Positions 16,591-25,762 of a stretch of 64,000 nucleotides of DNA are shown here, in pieces. The translations under genes were made by a program, and so were the position numbers. The DNA is from Hymenobacter sp. YIM 151500-1. Its GTDB lineage: Bacteria; Bacteroidota; Bacteroidia; Cytophagales; Hymenobacteraceae. Each line of letters starts with the position of its first letter. Within the stretch, counting starts at the first letter, position 1. The DNA is taken from contig NZ_CP110139.1 in assembly GCF_025979885.1 (NCBI RefSeq), forward strand, positions 4,360,001 to 4,424,000, given 5' to 3'. The notes below the pieces were generated by a model. That model ran no database searches. It saw only the letters and a list, made by a program, of their open reading frames with translations, and was not told the origin of the DNA.

Positions 16591-17046
16591 ATGAAATTCG
16601 CTAACCGCATCCGCGTCGAGTTCGAGCAACCTAGTCACGGTTGGTTGCCGACTAAAGTTGTTATGAATGACTTCGAGTTAGAAATGGCTGCTTCGAATGT
16701 CCCCGTAAACCCAATTTATTTGCTGTATACGGCAATTATGGATGTGGTAAATGGGTCAGAGGCTACCGTTTGGTGGCACTTGGAACCAGCAGGCTATTAC
16801 TTCAAATTCACTCGGCCGGAGCCACAACTGTATCGGCTTGTTATTAGCTTCGCCACGGATCATCAGCAGGCGCCAACATTTATTTATGGAATCAAGGGAA
16901 GTGCCGCTGACATTATCCTGCCGTTTTGCCGGGCCATCAAAAAACTGGCTTCATTTAAGCATGACGAGCATGATTGGCCCAAGCTTGAAAAAAAGCAGCT
17001 GGTTCGCCTGACTGATCTTATTAGCGCACTGAAAAACGTAGCATGA
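16591..17046 (+). CDS. hypothetical protein, AT-richer than its neighbours
   Basis: This is a 151-residue cytoplasmic-looking protein with no signal peptide and no recognised motif. It has mixed alpha/beta character: strands around KVVMNDFELEMA and YRLVISFATDHQQ, and a C-terminal helical part FCRAIKKLASFKHDEHDW. Codon use is visibly less GC-biased than the flanking genes (many TTT, ATT, AAA codons), which suggests recent acquisition. It starts 17 bases after the L,D-transpeptidase stop and may be cotranscribed with it. It ends at a strong terminator. Confidence 0.6.
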   Translation: MKFANRIRVEFEQPSHGWLPTKVVMNDFELEMAASNVPVNPIYLLYTAIMDVVNGSEATVWWHLEPAGYYFKFTRPEPQLYRLVISFATDHQQAPTFIYGIKGSAADIILPFCRAIKKLASFKHDEHDWPKLEKKQLVRLTDLISALKNVA

Positions 17047-17079
17047 AAAAGCGCCGCTGGAAACCCAGCGGCGCTTTTT
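17046..17079. terminator. bidirectional terminator between convergent genes
   Basis: A5, stem GCGCCGCTGG / CCAGCGGCGC, T5. It overlaps the last base of the stop codon of the upstream gene and lies 21 bases past the end of the amylase gene on the other strand. Confidence 0.92.
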
Positions 17080-17099
17080 GCCAACAGCGAGTTGAGACC

Positions 17100-19463
17100 T
17101 TACCTCACCACTACCTTACGGCTGAGGTGCAGTTCCGGCACGTGCAGCTGATACACACCGGCGGGCAGGGCGCGCTGCACCGTCAGGCGCTCCTCTGAGG
17201 AGCCGGGGTAAAGGCGAATGGGCTGCTCGTGCACCACGCGGCCAGTCAGGTCCAGTAGGCGCAGGGTGGCGTGCACTTCCTGCGGCGACTGTACTACCAC
17301 GTCGATGCGGTCGGCGGCGGTGGGGTTGGGGTAGACCAGCAGGTCGGCGGTGGTTACTTCGGCCGGGGTGGGGCTAGCCGTTGGGCTTTCGCGCAGGGCG
17401 GTGGTGCTGAGCACGGCCGGGGCGGTGTAGGTGGCCTTCACGAAGGCCCGCTGGGCGGGGTTGGCGCTGGAGGCATTCTTGGCGCGCAGCGTAATCCAGC
17501 CGGTGGCCGTGGGCGTGTAGGTGCCCGTGAGCGTGCCCGTGCCGGTGCGGCTGCTCAGCACGGTGCCGCTGCCGTTCACCAGCTCCACCGTCAGGCTGCG
17601 GGCCGCGTCGGTCGGGTACAGGGTGTAGGTGACGGTTTTGCCCGAGGCGGCGAAGATGCGGCCCGCCGTGCGGGTAGCCGTAGACGAGGCCGGCAGCTGC
17701 CCGCCCTGGCGCAAGGAGCGGGAATCATTGTCGCCCAAGTCGTCGGCCAACTCCCATTCGTGGGTGGTGGTCAGGGCCGGGCGCGAGTAGGCCGGCGGCG
17801 CCGTCACGGGCGCCCACACCGAGTAGCCGCGCCGCCCGCCGGTGGCCGTGCCGTTGCAGGGCGGGGTGTTGATAGCCACGGTCTGGGCGCTGCTCACCGT
17901 CACGGTGGCCGTGCCGTTGGCGCCGGAGTAGTCCTTGAGCACAGTACCGGCCGGGAAGTCGCAGCTCACCGTGTGGTTCTGCCAGGCCGAGAAGTTGTCG
18001 TTGATGCCGATGATGGCCTTGGTGCTGCGCTCCACTACAAGGTGGTCCTGGGCCTGGTAGCGCACTTTGTAGGCCCCATCCTTGAAGCGCAGGTTCTGGT
18101 GGCACCAAATCAGGTTTTCGATGTCCGGCCGTACGGGCAGGTCGGTGGTGGAGGTGGGCTGGTGCGAAAACCGCTTGCCCGTGCCACCCACGTTAAACAG
18201 GTCCTCAAAGAAAATCTGCGGGGAGCCGTCCAGGGCCAGGGCCGCCGCGTAAGCCGCCGACAAGCGGATATCGAACGGGTCGATGTGCGGGGCCAGCTCC
18301 GAGCCGGTGTTCCAGCCAGTGTAGGTGCCGGTGCTACTGAGCTGGGGCCGGAACGTGTCGTGGTTGTTCACGAAAGGCACGGTGCGGTGCACGTACTGCC
18401 CGCCCTGGTACACCACCCGGCGGCCCTGCTGGTAGCCCGGCAACGAGCCCAAATCGAAGTTGCCGCCCCCGCTCACAATGTTGTAGAGGCCGTTGCGCAG
18501 GCTGAAGTCGAAGGTGCCGGCGCGGTCCTGCACGTTGGTGCACCACTGGTCGAGCTGGCCCGAGCCGCCCACAAATTCGCCCACGGCAAACATGGCGGCG
18601 CCCCCATTGGCCCAGCCGGCATTGCTCTGCAGATTATAGAGGAAGTCTTCGGTGGCAAAGTCGGGGAAGTGCTTCACGGCGTCCAGGCGCACCCCGTCGA
18701 AGCCCACCTGCTTTTTATACCACACCAGCCAGTTGCGCATGTTGGTGCGCATGTAGTCGGCGCTTTGGGTGGGGTTGAAGGTGGCGTTGGAGCTTTGGCC
18801 GTAGGAGCCGTTGTAGAAGCTCACGTCGGGCCCGAACAGAATCTGGTTCCAGTCGCCGGAAGTAGAGTTGTTGCCGGGGTTGGGGTTGAAGTTCTGCCAG
18901 TTTTTCGGGAAGCGGCCGTTGCGGGCCAGGTAGTTGGCGGCGTCTTCGGCGGCGGCGGGCCGGGTGTAGCTCACGTAGCGGAAGTTCTTGTACTTGCTGG
19001 TGGTGTTGTCTTCCCAGGCCGCCGGGTCTTGGCCGCCCGCGCCGTTCTGGGAGCCGGCATTGTCTACGTGGTTGAGCACCACGTCCTGCACTACCTCAAT
19101 GCCATTGGCGTGCAACACGGCCACGGCCCGCAGCAGCTCGTCTTTGGTACCCAGGCGCGTCGGCAGGAAGCCTTTTTGGTACTTGTCGCCGAGGTCGTAG
19201 TGGTCGAAGGGCGAGTAGCCGTTGCCCTGGTTGCCGTTCTTGATGCTCGGCGGCAGCCACACAGCGTCGATGCCCATGCTCTTCAGGCGAGGGGCCAGCA
19301 CGGCTACGTAATTAGCCCAGCCGTTGGGGTAGTTGGAGTTCCAGTAGTCCCACCAAAAACCTTGGAGGACAACTTTTTGGGCGCGGGCGGGCTGCGCGCC
19401 CAGCAATAGCAGCGCCACGGTCGCGCCTGACAGGGCGCGCACCCAGGAAGTAGAAAACAGCAT
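17100..19463 (-). CDS. secreted GH13 alpha-amylase with T9SS sorting domain
   Basis: It hydrolyses alpha-1,4-glucans outside the cell. The 787-residue protein has a signal peptide to ~29. A GH13 barrel carries the four classical regions: DVVLNH (127-132), GVRLDAVKHF with nucleophile Asp261, AVGEF with acid/base Glu296, and FVNNHDTF with Asp369. A beta-rich C domain follows to ~490. A linker plus a beta-sandwich module come next (GRIFAASGKTVTYTLYPTDA region, ~580-680), and a T9SS type A domain starts at LLVYPNPTAADRIDV (~710). The N-terminal pattern VVLQGFWWDYWNSN is typical of bacterial liquefying-type amylases (GH13_5-like). It is transcribed alone. Confidence 0.94.
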   Translation of the reverse strand: MLFSTSWVRALSGATVALLLLGAQPARAQKVVLQGFWWDYWNSNYPNGWANYVAVLAPRLKSMGIDAVWLPPSIKNGNQGNGYSPFDHYDLGDKYQKGFLPTRLGTKDELLRAVAVLHANGIEVVQDVVLNHVDNAGSQNGAGGQDPAAWEDNTTSKYKNFRYVSYTRPAAAEDAANYLARNGRFPKNWQNFNPNPGNNSTSGDWNQILFGPDVSFYNGSYGQSSNATFNPTQSADYMRTNMRNWLVWYKKQVGFDGVRLDAVKHFPDFATEDFLYNLQSNAGWANGGAAMFAVGEFVGGSGQLDQWCTNVQDRAGTFDFSLRNGLYNIVSGGGNFDLGSLPGYQQGRRVVYQGGQYVHRTVPFVNNHDTFRPQLSSTGTYTGWNTGSELAPHIDPFDIRLSAAYAAALALDGSPQIFFEDLFNVGGTGKRFSHQPTSTTDLPVRPDIENLIWCHQNLRFKDGAYKVRYQAQDHLVVERSTKAIIGINDNFSAWQNHTVSCDFPAGTVLKDYSGANGTATVTVSSAQTVAINTPPCNGTATGGRRGYSVWAPVTAPPAYSRPALTTTHEWELADDLGDNDSRSLRQGGQLPASSTATRTAGRIFAASGKTVTYTLYPTDAARSLTVELVNGSGTVLSSRTGTGTLTGTYTPTATGWITLRAKNASSANPAQRAFVKATYTAPAVLSTTALRESPTASPTPAEVTTADLLVYPNPTAADRIDVVVQSPQEVHATLRLLDLTGRVVHEQPIRLYPGSSEERLTVQRALPAGVYQLHVPELHLSRKVVVR

Positions 19464-19802
19464 GTGGGAGGGTGGGAAAAGTGGTGGGAAAAAAGCGGTA
19501 AGAAAAGAGCAGAATTAGGCTCGCAGAAGCACGTTGAGCATTGTGGGGCGGAAAAGGTAATAGGAGGAATCATAGATGAAAACAGTTGCCAAAATTTTAT
19601 AAGATCGGCCGTACTGGCTTTTGTACAATATCCGCCCCTGTTGAGCTGCCGGAATCAATTCGGAAGACTGGGAGTTGAAAGAAGCAGCTACCTCGGCGCA
19701 GGTGTATCATTCACTCACGACCTGCGTATAGGCCGTAAACGACTTGGTCGTTTGCTGAAACAGAAAAGCCAGTGTTCTGCAACCGAAAACGAACTTGTGT
19801 AG
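19464..19802. other. divergent intergenic region (amylase / L,D-transpeptidase)
   Basis: The 339-base gap is AT-richer and lies between divergent genes, so it should hold both promoters. No conserved gene is visible. A minus-strand TAATTCTG near 19513 is a weak -7 candidate for the amylase; no clear box is seen for the plus-strand gene. Confidence 0.35.
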
Positions 19803-20627
19803 ATGGAAACTCAGAGTGTAGTTCGCCGCCAGCGTAAGAAGCTGCGTACCCGCCGCATGGTGCGCCGGGTGTTGCCGTTTGTGGCTTCGTTGTTTTTGGC
19901 TACGCCCCTGGCCGCGCCCGTTGCCAAGACGCAGGCTGCCACGGCCGGCGCCGAAACCCGCCTGCCTTCCCCGGAGGCCATGAAAACCGCCCTGTTCAGC
20001 CAGCGCCTGCACGATTTGTACCGCGACTTGGGCGTGGAGCAGCAGGGCCTGCGCTACGAGGTGTTCGAGAGAGCCATGACCGGCTACCTCAACCTCGAAA
20101 ACGAGGGCAAGCTCAGCGACAAGCAGCTGCTCACCGTGGTAGATTTCAGTTTGCCTTCTACTCAGAAGCGCCTGTGGGTATTGGACTTGGCTCAGCGCCA
20201 AGTGAAGTTTCACACGCTGGTAGCCCACGGCCACAACTCGGGCGAGAACATAGCTACCAACTTCTCCAACGAGAATGAGTCGAACATGAGCAGCCTGGGT
20301 TTCTACGTGACCCAGGGCGAATACCAGGGCAAGCACGGCCGTTCCCTCAAGCTGCAAGGCGTGGACGAAGGCTTTAACACCAACGCCATGATGCGCTCCG
20401 TGGTCATGCACGGCGCTGAGTACGTGAGCGAAGACTTCATCCGCCAGTATGGCCGCCTGGGCCGCAGCCTCGGCTGCCCGGCCATTCCCATGGACCAGAA
20501 AGACGAAATCATCGAAGCCGTGGAGGGCCGCACCTGCCTGTTTCTTAACGGCCCCAACGACCACTATTCGTCCAAGTACCTGAACCAGGACGTTGCCATG
20601 AACACGCTGCTGTCGGCAAGCAGCTAA
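19803..20627 (+). CDS. YkuD_2-family L,D-transpeptidase-like protein
   Basis: A second member of the family found at 15747-16574, 274 residues. A very basic N-terminus (RRQRKKLRTRRMVRR) precedes a hydrophobic stretch FVASLFLATPLAAP, giving either a signal peptide or an N-terminal anchor. The catalytic domain (about 60-255) has VVDFSLPSTQKRLWVLDL, VAHGHNSGE, His203 in VVMHGAEYV and catalytic Cys225 in RSLGCPAIPM. GFYVTQGEYQGKHGRSL is almost the same as in the paralogue. It lacks the lipobox Cys, so the two enzymes probably differ in location. A terminator follows 46 bases downstream. Confidence 0.86.
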   Translation: METQSVVRRQRKKLRTRRMVRRVLPFVASLFLATPLAAPVAKTQAATAGAETRLPSPEAMKTALFSQRLHDLYRDLGVEQQGLRYEVFERAMTGYLNLENEGKLSDKQLLTVVDFSLPSTQKRLWVLDLAQRQVKFHTLVAHGHNSGENIATNFSNENESNMSSLGFYVTQGEYQGKHGRSLKLQGVDEGFNTNAMMRSVVMHGAEYVSEDFIRQYGRLGRSLGCPAIPMDQKDEIIEAVEGRTCLFLNGPNDHYSSKYLNQDVAMNTLLSASS

Positions 20628-20673
20628 TGACTGCGTAGTGTACTAACGTACCTCTTGATTAGTGTTGTTTTTT

Positions 20674-20706
20674 AAAAGCTCTGACTTGGTGGTCGGAGCT
20701 TTTTTT
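20674..20706 (+). terminator. terminator after second L,D-transpeptidase gene
   Basis: AAAAGCTC(T)GAC / GTCGGAGCTT stem, 6-base loop, then a long T-run. Confidence 0.85.
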
Positions 20707-20974
20707 ATGAAAAAGATTCTTTGGTGAAAGTAGCAAAGGCGGTAAAAGGCTATTCCCAAGGGCAGTCTAATGGGTGGGTGCTCCTCACTATAGGTGGGGG
20801 CAAATGGGTGTCTTGGAAAATGTTCACCATGAAAAGGAGTGGGTTGATAGTTGAATAATCCAAGCCTATCGAAATAATGATACTTCACTCACAGCTTTAT
20901 GGTACTTACAGGATCTTACACCAGACAGGGCTGCGCCCTGTAAAAGCTCTCTTTTTCTACTCACACACTCCTGT
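20707..20974. other. M4 peptidase upstream region
   Basis: AT-rich sequence without a recognisable gene; the 81-codon minus-strand frame here has no conserved character. It should contain the promoter of the M4 peptidase, but no clean TAnnTTTG is seen. Confidence 0.35.
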
Positions 20975-23413
20975 ATGCATCACAAGTATACCCCTACCTT
21001 GGCTGGCTTGCTGCTCTGCGGCCTGCTTGGGCCCGGTGCCCAAGCCCAGCAACAACCCTCCAAAACCCTGGCCGAAGATGGCTCGCCAGTGCTGGTGCAG
21101 CTGAAAGGCGGCAACGCGTATGGCCTGGGTAATGCGCAGCAGGCACTAACCGAGCAATTGGGCCTCAAGTCCGACGACTACATGCGGCGCGCTACTGCAG
21201 AGATTGACGAGCTGGGCTTCGTTCACGAGAAGTACTCCCAATTCTATAAAGGAATCAAGGTAGAGCACGCTGACTACACCGTTCACGCCCACCAGGGCAA
21301 GGTGGAGAGCTTGAGTGGTCATTTCAAGCGCATCACAAACCTGAGTGTTGTGCCCACCCTCACGGAGCAGGTAGCCTTGCAGCGCGCCCTGGCTTTCGTG
21401 GGTGCACAGAAATACATGTGGCAGGACCCAGCCGAAGAAGCCGGCCTCAAGCAGCAGGAAAACAACCCCGCCGCTACCTACAAGCCCCAGGGTGAGCTCG
21501 TGATAGTGGGCGACCGACGCGGCGGCGAGGGCAGTGCCAACTTCGACCGCCCGGTGCTGGCCTGGAAGTTCAACGTGTACGCCCAGCAGCCGATGAGCCG
21601 CGCCTACATCTACGTGGACGCCCGCTCGGGCGAAATCGTGCTGCAGGACGCCATCATTAAGCACGCGGCGGCCACCGGCTCGTTTGCTACCCGCTACAGT
21701 AGCACCCAGAGCGCCTCTACTGACAGCTACAACAGCTCGTACCGCCTGCGCGACTACACCCGCGGCAATGGCGTTGAGATTTACAACGCCCGCAAGAGTA
21801 ACAGCCTAACCGGCTCCGTCGACTTCACCGACGCCGACAACAACTGGACCGAGTACAACAACACCAACGTCGACAACGTGGCCCTCGACGCCATGTGGGG
21901 CGCGCAGGCGACCTACGACTATTGGAAAACCAAGCACAACCGCAACAGCTACAACAACGCCGGCGCCGTTATCAAAGGCTACGTGCACTTCGACGACACC
22001 CCCGGCGACGGCAAAGGCATGGACAACGCTTACTGGAACGGCTCGGTGATGTTGTTCGGCGACGGGTACCAGCAGTTTAAGCCCATGGGCGCCCTCGACG
22101 TGACGGCCCACGAAATCGGTCATGCCGTGTGCAGCTCCACGGCGGCGCTGGTGTACCAGGCCGAGTCCGGTGCCCTCAACGAAGGCTTCTCCGACATTTG
22201 GGGCGCTTGCGTGGAAAGCTTTAAGACGACTACCAAGCAAACCTGGTTGGTAGGTGAGGAAATCGTGACCCAGGGTGTTGCGGCTCGCTCAATGAGCAAC
22301 CCAAAATCCTTGGGCCAGCCAGCTTACTACAAAGGCCAGTACTGGTTCACGAACACGGGCGTGTACACGCAGGCCACCGACTACGGCGGGGTGCACATTA
22401 ACAGCGGGGTGATGAACCACTGGTTCTACATCCTGAGCGTGGGCAAGAGCGGCACCAACGAAGGCGGCTACTCCTACAGCGTCACCGGCATCGGCATGGA
22501 CAAAGCGGCTAAAATTGCCTTCCGTACCGAAAGCGTGTACCTGACTTCAACCAGTACCTTCGCCAATGCCCGCACTTATTCCATTCAGGCCGCTACCGAC
22601 CTGTACGGCGCCGGCTCGGCCGAGGTAATTGCCACCACCAACGCCTGGTACGCTGTGGGCGTGGGCGGTGCTTACGGCGGCGCCACGGCCGCGCCCGTTG
22701 CGTACTGCGCCTCCAATGGCAACGACAACAACTCCGGGTGGATTGATCTGGTCAATATCGGCGCCATCAACCGTAGCTCGGGCAAGGACGCCGGCGGCTA
22801 CTACAACGGCACGGCCAGCAGCACCAGCGTAGCCCCTGGCTCGTCGCAGACGTTGTACTTCAGCGCCGGTTTCGCTACCACCGGCACAGCTTACTGGAAG
22901 ATCTTCGTCGACTGGAACCAGGACAAAGACTTTGCCGATGCCGGTGAACTGCTGGGCGGTGGCTCCAACACCAGTGCCAGCACGCTCAACTTTACGTTTA
23001 CGGTGCCTACCACAGCCAAAACCGGCAACACCCGCCTGCGCGTGTCGATGAGCAGCGCGGATCAGCCCAGTTGCGGCTCCTTTGCGTACGGCGAAGTAGA
23101 GGATTATACGCTCAGTGTGAGCAGCACGACCAGTACGGCTTTTGCCGGCTTGGGCAGCGGCTCGTCGAGCAATGCCGCCACCGACCAACTGGAGGTCTAT
23201 CCTAACCCTGTGAAGGACGTGCTGCACCTAGTGCTGCCTGCCAACGCTGCTGTAACCTCAGTGGAGGTTCTGGACGTGCACGGGCGGCGGGTAGCGGACC
23301 TGCCTTACCGGGCAGATGGGCAGCTGAACGTGAGCAACCTAGCCAAAGGCATGTACACCGTGGCCGTGAGCGACGGGCAGCGAGTGTTCCACCAGCGCTT
23401 CGTGAAAGACTAG
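20975..23413 (+). CDS. secreted M4 (thermolysin-type) metallopeptidase with GEVED and T9SS domains
   Basis: A zinc endopeptidase of 812 residues. The signal peptide ends near PGAQAQ (~25). An FTP/PepSY-like propeptide follows to ~220, and the M4 catalytic domain covers ~235-570. The zinc site is HEIGH at 379-383 with Glu403 in ALNEGFSDIWGA at the thermolysin spacing. The catalytic His is in GGVHINSGVMNHWFYIL. A GEVED domain follows (~575-715; PVAYCASNGNDN... YGEVEDYTLSV), then a T9SS domain from LEVYPNPVKDVLHL. It is probably made as a zymogen and exported by T9SS. It is monocistronic, with a terminator after it. Confidence 0.95.
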   Translation: MHHKYTPTLAGLLLCGLLGPGAQAQQQPSKTLAEDGSPVLVQLKGGNAYGLGNAQQALTEQLGLKSDDYMRRATAEIDELGFVHEKYSQFYKGIKVEHADYTVHAHQGKVESLSGHFKRITNLSVVPTLTEQVALQRALAFVGAQKYMWQDPAEEAGLKQQENNPAATYKPQGELVIVGDRRGGEGSANFDRPVLAWKFNVYAQQPMSRAYIYVDARSGEIVLQDAIIKHAAATGSFATRYSSTQSASTDSYNSSYRLRDYTRGNGVEIYNARKSNSLTGSVDFTDADNNWTEYNNTNVDNVALDAMWGAQATYDYWKTKHNRNSYNNAGAVIKGYVHFDDTPGDGKGMDNAYWNGSVMLFGDGYQQFKPMGALDVTAHEIGHAVCSSTAALVYQAESGALNEGFSDIWGACVESFKTTTKQTWLVGEEIVTQGVAARSMSNPKSLGQPAYYKGQYWFTNTGVYTQATDYGGVHINSGVMNHWFYILSVGKSGTNEGGYSYSVTGIGMDKAAKIAFRTESVYLTSTSTFANARTYSIQAATDLYGAGSAEVIATTNAWYAVGVGGAYGGATAAPVAYCASNGNDNNSGWIDLVNIGAINRSSGKDAGGYYNGTASSTSVAPGSSQTLYFSAGFATTGTAYWKIFVDWNQDKDFADAGELLGGGSNTSASTLNFTFTVPTTAKTGNTRLRVSMSSADQPSCGSFAYGEVEDYTLSVSSTTSTAFAGLGSGSSSNAATDQLEVYPNPVKDVLHLVLPANAAVTSVEVLDVHGRRVADLPYRADGQLNVSNLAKGMYTVAVSDGQRVFHQRFVKD

Positions 23414-23432
23414 TCGGGTATTTATACGCATC

Positions 23433-23467
23433 AAAAAGGCCTTTCGTACTGCACGAAAGGCCTTTTT
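23433..23467. terminator. bidirectional terminator between convergent genes
   Basis: A5, stem GGCCTTTCGT / GCACGAAAGGCC, T5. It lies between the M4 peptidase (plus) and the Ldh-type oxidoreductase (minus). Confidence 0.93.
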
Positions 23468-23485
23468 GGTGTAAAAGCGGATACG

Positions 23486-24553
23486 CTACACTTTCACGCC
23501 AAATCTAGCTCCCACAGCCTCCAGGTCCTTCAGCACCGGCTCCAGCAGCGGAATGCCATCAAGGAGGCGGCGGGCGGCGGTTTCGCGCTCCGGGTCGCCG
23601 GGGATGAGCACGTGTTGGCCGTCCACGGCACGGGCCCCGCGGAAGGTGGTAATCCAGTTGTCCATGTGAGCCTTGAACTCGTCGGCGGGGCGGAAGGCGT
23701 CCACGCGCATGGCCCCGAAGAAGTGGCCCAGGCCCTGGCCTACCGGGTTTTCCGAGGGCTGCAAAAAGGCCACGAAGGGCGGCACCCAGGGGCCGTAGTT
23801 AGCACCGCTGAGCACGGCCGAGAAAATATCCACCACGGCGCCCAGGCCGTAGCCTTTGTGCGAGCCGGTGGCCCCACCCAGCGGCAGCAGCGCCCCGCCG
23901 TTTTTTACGGCATTGGCATCGGTGGAGCCCACGCCCGTGGCGTCCTGGGCCCAGCCGTCGGGGATGGGCAGGTGCTTGCGCTGGGCCACTTCCAGCTTGC
24001 CGTTGGCGGCGGTAGTGGTGGCCATGTCGAGCACGAAGTCGGGCTGCTGGCCGGCGGGCACGGCCACGGCAATGGGGTTGGTGCCCAGCAGGCGCTCCAG
24101 CGAATAGGTGGGCGCCACCAGCGGCGAGGCGTTGGTCATGGCCAGCCCAATCATGTCGTGAGCCAGGGCCTGCATGGCGTGGTAGCCCGCAATGCCGAAG
24201 TGGTTGGAATTCTTCACCGACACCCAGCCCGAGCCCACCTGCCGGGCCTTGTCCAGGGCCACCCGCATGGCTTTGGGGCCCACCACCAGGCCTAGGCCCC
24301 CGTCGCCGTCCACCACGGCCGTGCTAGGCGTTTCGTAGGTCACGCCCACGCGCGGGGTGGCGTTGATGCGGCCGGCTTCCCAGAGGCGCACGTAGCCCGC
24401 CAGCCGGGCCACGCCGTGCGAGTCAATGCCGCGCAAATCGGCCGAGAGCAGGGTTTCGGTGGCAAGGGTGGCGTCGTCGTCGGGGCAGCCCATGCCGCGG
24501 AATACGGCTTCGGTGAAAGTGAACAGCTGGGAGTAGGGGAGAGTGGTAGTCAT
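23486..24553 (-). CDS. Ldh_2-family (malate/L-lactate/ureidoglycolate-type) dehydrogenase
   Basis: An NAD(P)-dependent oxidoreductase of the non-Rossmann Ldh_2 family, 355 residues (normal length). Visible family features are LLSADLRGIDSHGVARL near the N-terminus with the active-site His, VKNSNHFGIAGYHAMQA, TNASPLVAPT, GTNPIAVAVPAG, FVLDMATTTAANGKLEVA and the GSHKGYGLGAVVDIFSAVLSG segment. The 2-hydroxyacid substrate cannot be told from sequence. It is codirectional with ppx/gppA but separated from it by a large inverted repeat. Confidence 0.9.
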   Translation of the reverse strand: MTTTLPYSQLFTFTEAVFRGMGCPDDDATLATETLLSADLRGIDSHGVARLAGYVRLWEAGRINATPRVGVTYETPSTAVVDGDGGLGLVVGPKAMRVALDKARQVGSGWVSVKNSNHFGIAGYHAMQALAHDMIGLAMTNASPLVAPTYSLERLLGTNPIAVAVPAGQQPDFVLDMATTTAANGKLEVAQRKHLPIPDGWAQDATGVGSTDANAVKNGGALLPLGGATGSHKGYGLGAVVDIFSAVLSGANYGPWVPPFVAFLQPSENPVGQGLGHFFGAMRVDAFRPADEFKAHMDNWITTFRGARAVDGQHVLIPGDPERETAARRLLDGIPLLEPVLKDLEAVGARFGVKV

Positions 24554-24558
24554 AAGCT

Positions 24559-24696
24559 GTAGCGCAAACCGTCGGAAGGCGTAGCCAAGCCTCTGCTTCG
24601 CACATTGGTGAACGATTACGGGTGGGGGTGTTTGCTAAGGGCGTGAACGATGCGTGAAGCGGAAGCTTGGCTGCGCCTTCCGACGGTTCGCGCTAC
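24559..24696. repeat. long inverted repeat (GTAGCGCRAACCGTCGGAAGGC family)
   Basis: The arms 24559-24603 and 24652-24696 are about 45 bases long with roughly 8 mismatches. The 48-base centre has the direct repeat GTGAACGAT twice. The element fills the gap between the Ldh start and the ppx stop: its right edge is two bases from the TAG stop of ppx and repeats that TAGCG. A second, single-arm copy of the same family occurs at 28329-28372. Confidence 0.85.
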
Positions 24697-24697
24697 G

Positions 24698-25645
24698 CTA
24701 CTGGCCCAGCATTTCGGCCAGCAGGCCTTCTTTCAGGGCGTAGGCTGAGGCAATGATGTGGGGCAGCTGGTAGGTGGTCAGCACAAAATCAATGAGCACG
24801 CAGGCCACTACTATCATGTCGGCGCGCAGGGGCGTCATGCCGGGCAGGGCCAGGCGGCCGGCGTGGTCCAGGCGCAGCAGCAGCTCGTAGCTGCGCCGGA
24901 AGCTGTCCAGCGCAATGTCGGTGGCCGGCGCGGCCTTGCCCACCAGCTCCGGGTAGCCGGCGCGGGCGGCTTGCAGGTCGCAGAGGGTATCGAAGGTGCC
25001 GCTGGCGCCCACCAGGCCCACGGGGCGGTGCTGCCGCACGGCCGCCGTGAGCGGGGCCAGCACCTCGGCCAGATACGCCTGCTCGGCCTGCACGGCTGCG
25101 GCGGGCAGTGGGTCCTGGATGAAAAACTTGTCCAGCAGGCGCTGAGCCCCGATTTCAAAGCTCTGCTTCCAGAAAATAGTGGTGCCGCTGGCCAGGATAA
25201 ACTCTACCGAGCCGCCCCCGATGTCCATGAGCAAGTGGGGCTCCGGGCCCAGCGGCACGGCCTGCCGGATGCCGCGGGCAATCAGCTCGGCCTCCCGGTC
25301 GCCGGGAATAACTTCCACCCGAATGCCGGTTTGCTCGAAGATTTCCTGCACCAGCTCGGGCCCGTTCTGAGCCACGCGCACGGCGCTGGTGGCCGTGGCG
25401 CGCACTTCCGTTACCTGGTGCAGCTCGATTTCCTCCTGAAAAGCGGCCAGCGTGTGCAATGCGCGGGCGTAGGCCTCCGGGGCAATACGGCCGGCGCTGA
25501 TGCCGCCTTCGCCCAGCTTTACGCCCACTTTGGTGCGCAGCAGCACCGTGGGCACCGGCAGCTCGTCGCCCTGGGGCAGCTCCACAATCAGCAGGTGAAA
25601 TGTGTTGGTGCCCATGTCAATCAGGGCCAGGCGGCGGTGGTGCAT
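24698..25645 (-). CDS. Ppx/GppA-family exopolyphosphatase / pppGpp phosphatase
   Basis: It belongs to the ASKHA-fold phosphatases acting on polyphosphate or pppGpp. The 315-residue protein begins ALIDMGTNTFHLLIVEL (phosphate 1 motif) and has VRATATSAVRVAQNG, IPGDREAELIARGI, LLMDIGGGSVEFIL (phosphate 2) and GLVGASGTFDTLCDL. Length matches the short (domain I-II only) class, so there is no C-terminal HD-like domain. The start at 25645 is preferred; an in-frame ATG at 25666 would lie in the adjacent repeat. Confidence 0.9.
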   Translation of the reverse strand: MHHRRLALIDMGTNTFHLLIVELPQGDELPVPTVLLRTKVGVKLGEGGISAGRIAPEAYARALHTLAAFQEEIELHQVTEVRATATSAVRVAQNGPELVQEIFEQTGIRVEVIPGDREAELIARGIRQAVPLGPEPHLLMDIGGGSVEFILASGTTIFWKQSFEIGAQRLLDKFFIQDPLPAAAVQAEQAYLAEVLAPLTAAVRQHRPVGLVGASGTFDTLCDLQAARAGYPELVGKAAPATDIALDSFRRSYELLLRLDHAGRLALPGMTPLRADMIVVACVLIDFVLTTYQLPHIIASAYALKEGLLAEMLGQ

Positions 25646-25649
25646 AGAA

Positions 25650-25762
25650 GTAGGGGCGCGTCGCACGCGCCCGTGTCGTTGAACGATAATCTGAAGTATG
25701 GGCTATTACCGCCATCCGCGGCCGAAAACTCTGCCGGGCGGGTGCGTGCAACGCGTCCCTAC
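25650..25762. repeat. inverted repeat GTAGGGGCGCG...CGCGTCCCTAC
   Basis: The arms are at 25650-25674 and 25735-25762, imperfect, with GTAG/CTAC termini. The left end lies four bases from the ppx start codon; the right end contains the TAG stop codon of the neighbouring methyltransferase gene. No gene is inside. Confidence 0.75.

Noticed and set aside
17271..19409. 712-codon open frame opposite the amylase gene
   Set aside because: It is the antisense shadow of GC-rich GH13 coding; its composition is Gly/Val/Ala/His-rich with no known motif, while the minus strand shows all four GH13 regions.
20643..20888. 81-codon minus-strand frame
   Set aside because: It overlaps the terminator at 20674-20706 and has no conserved sequence or neighbour logic.
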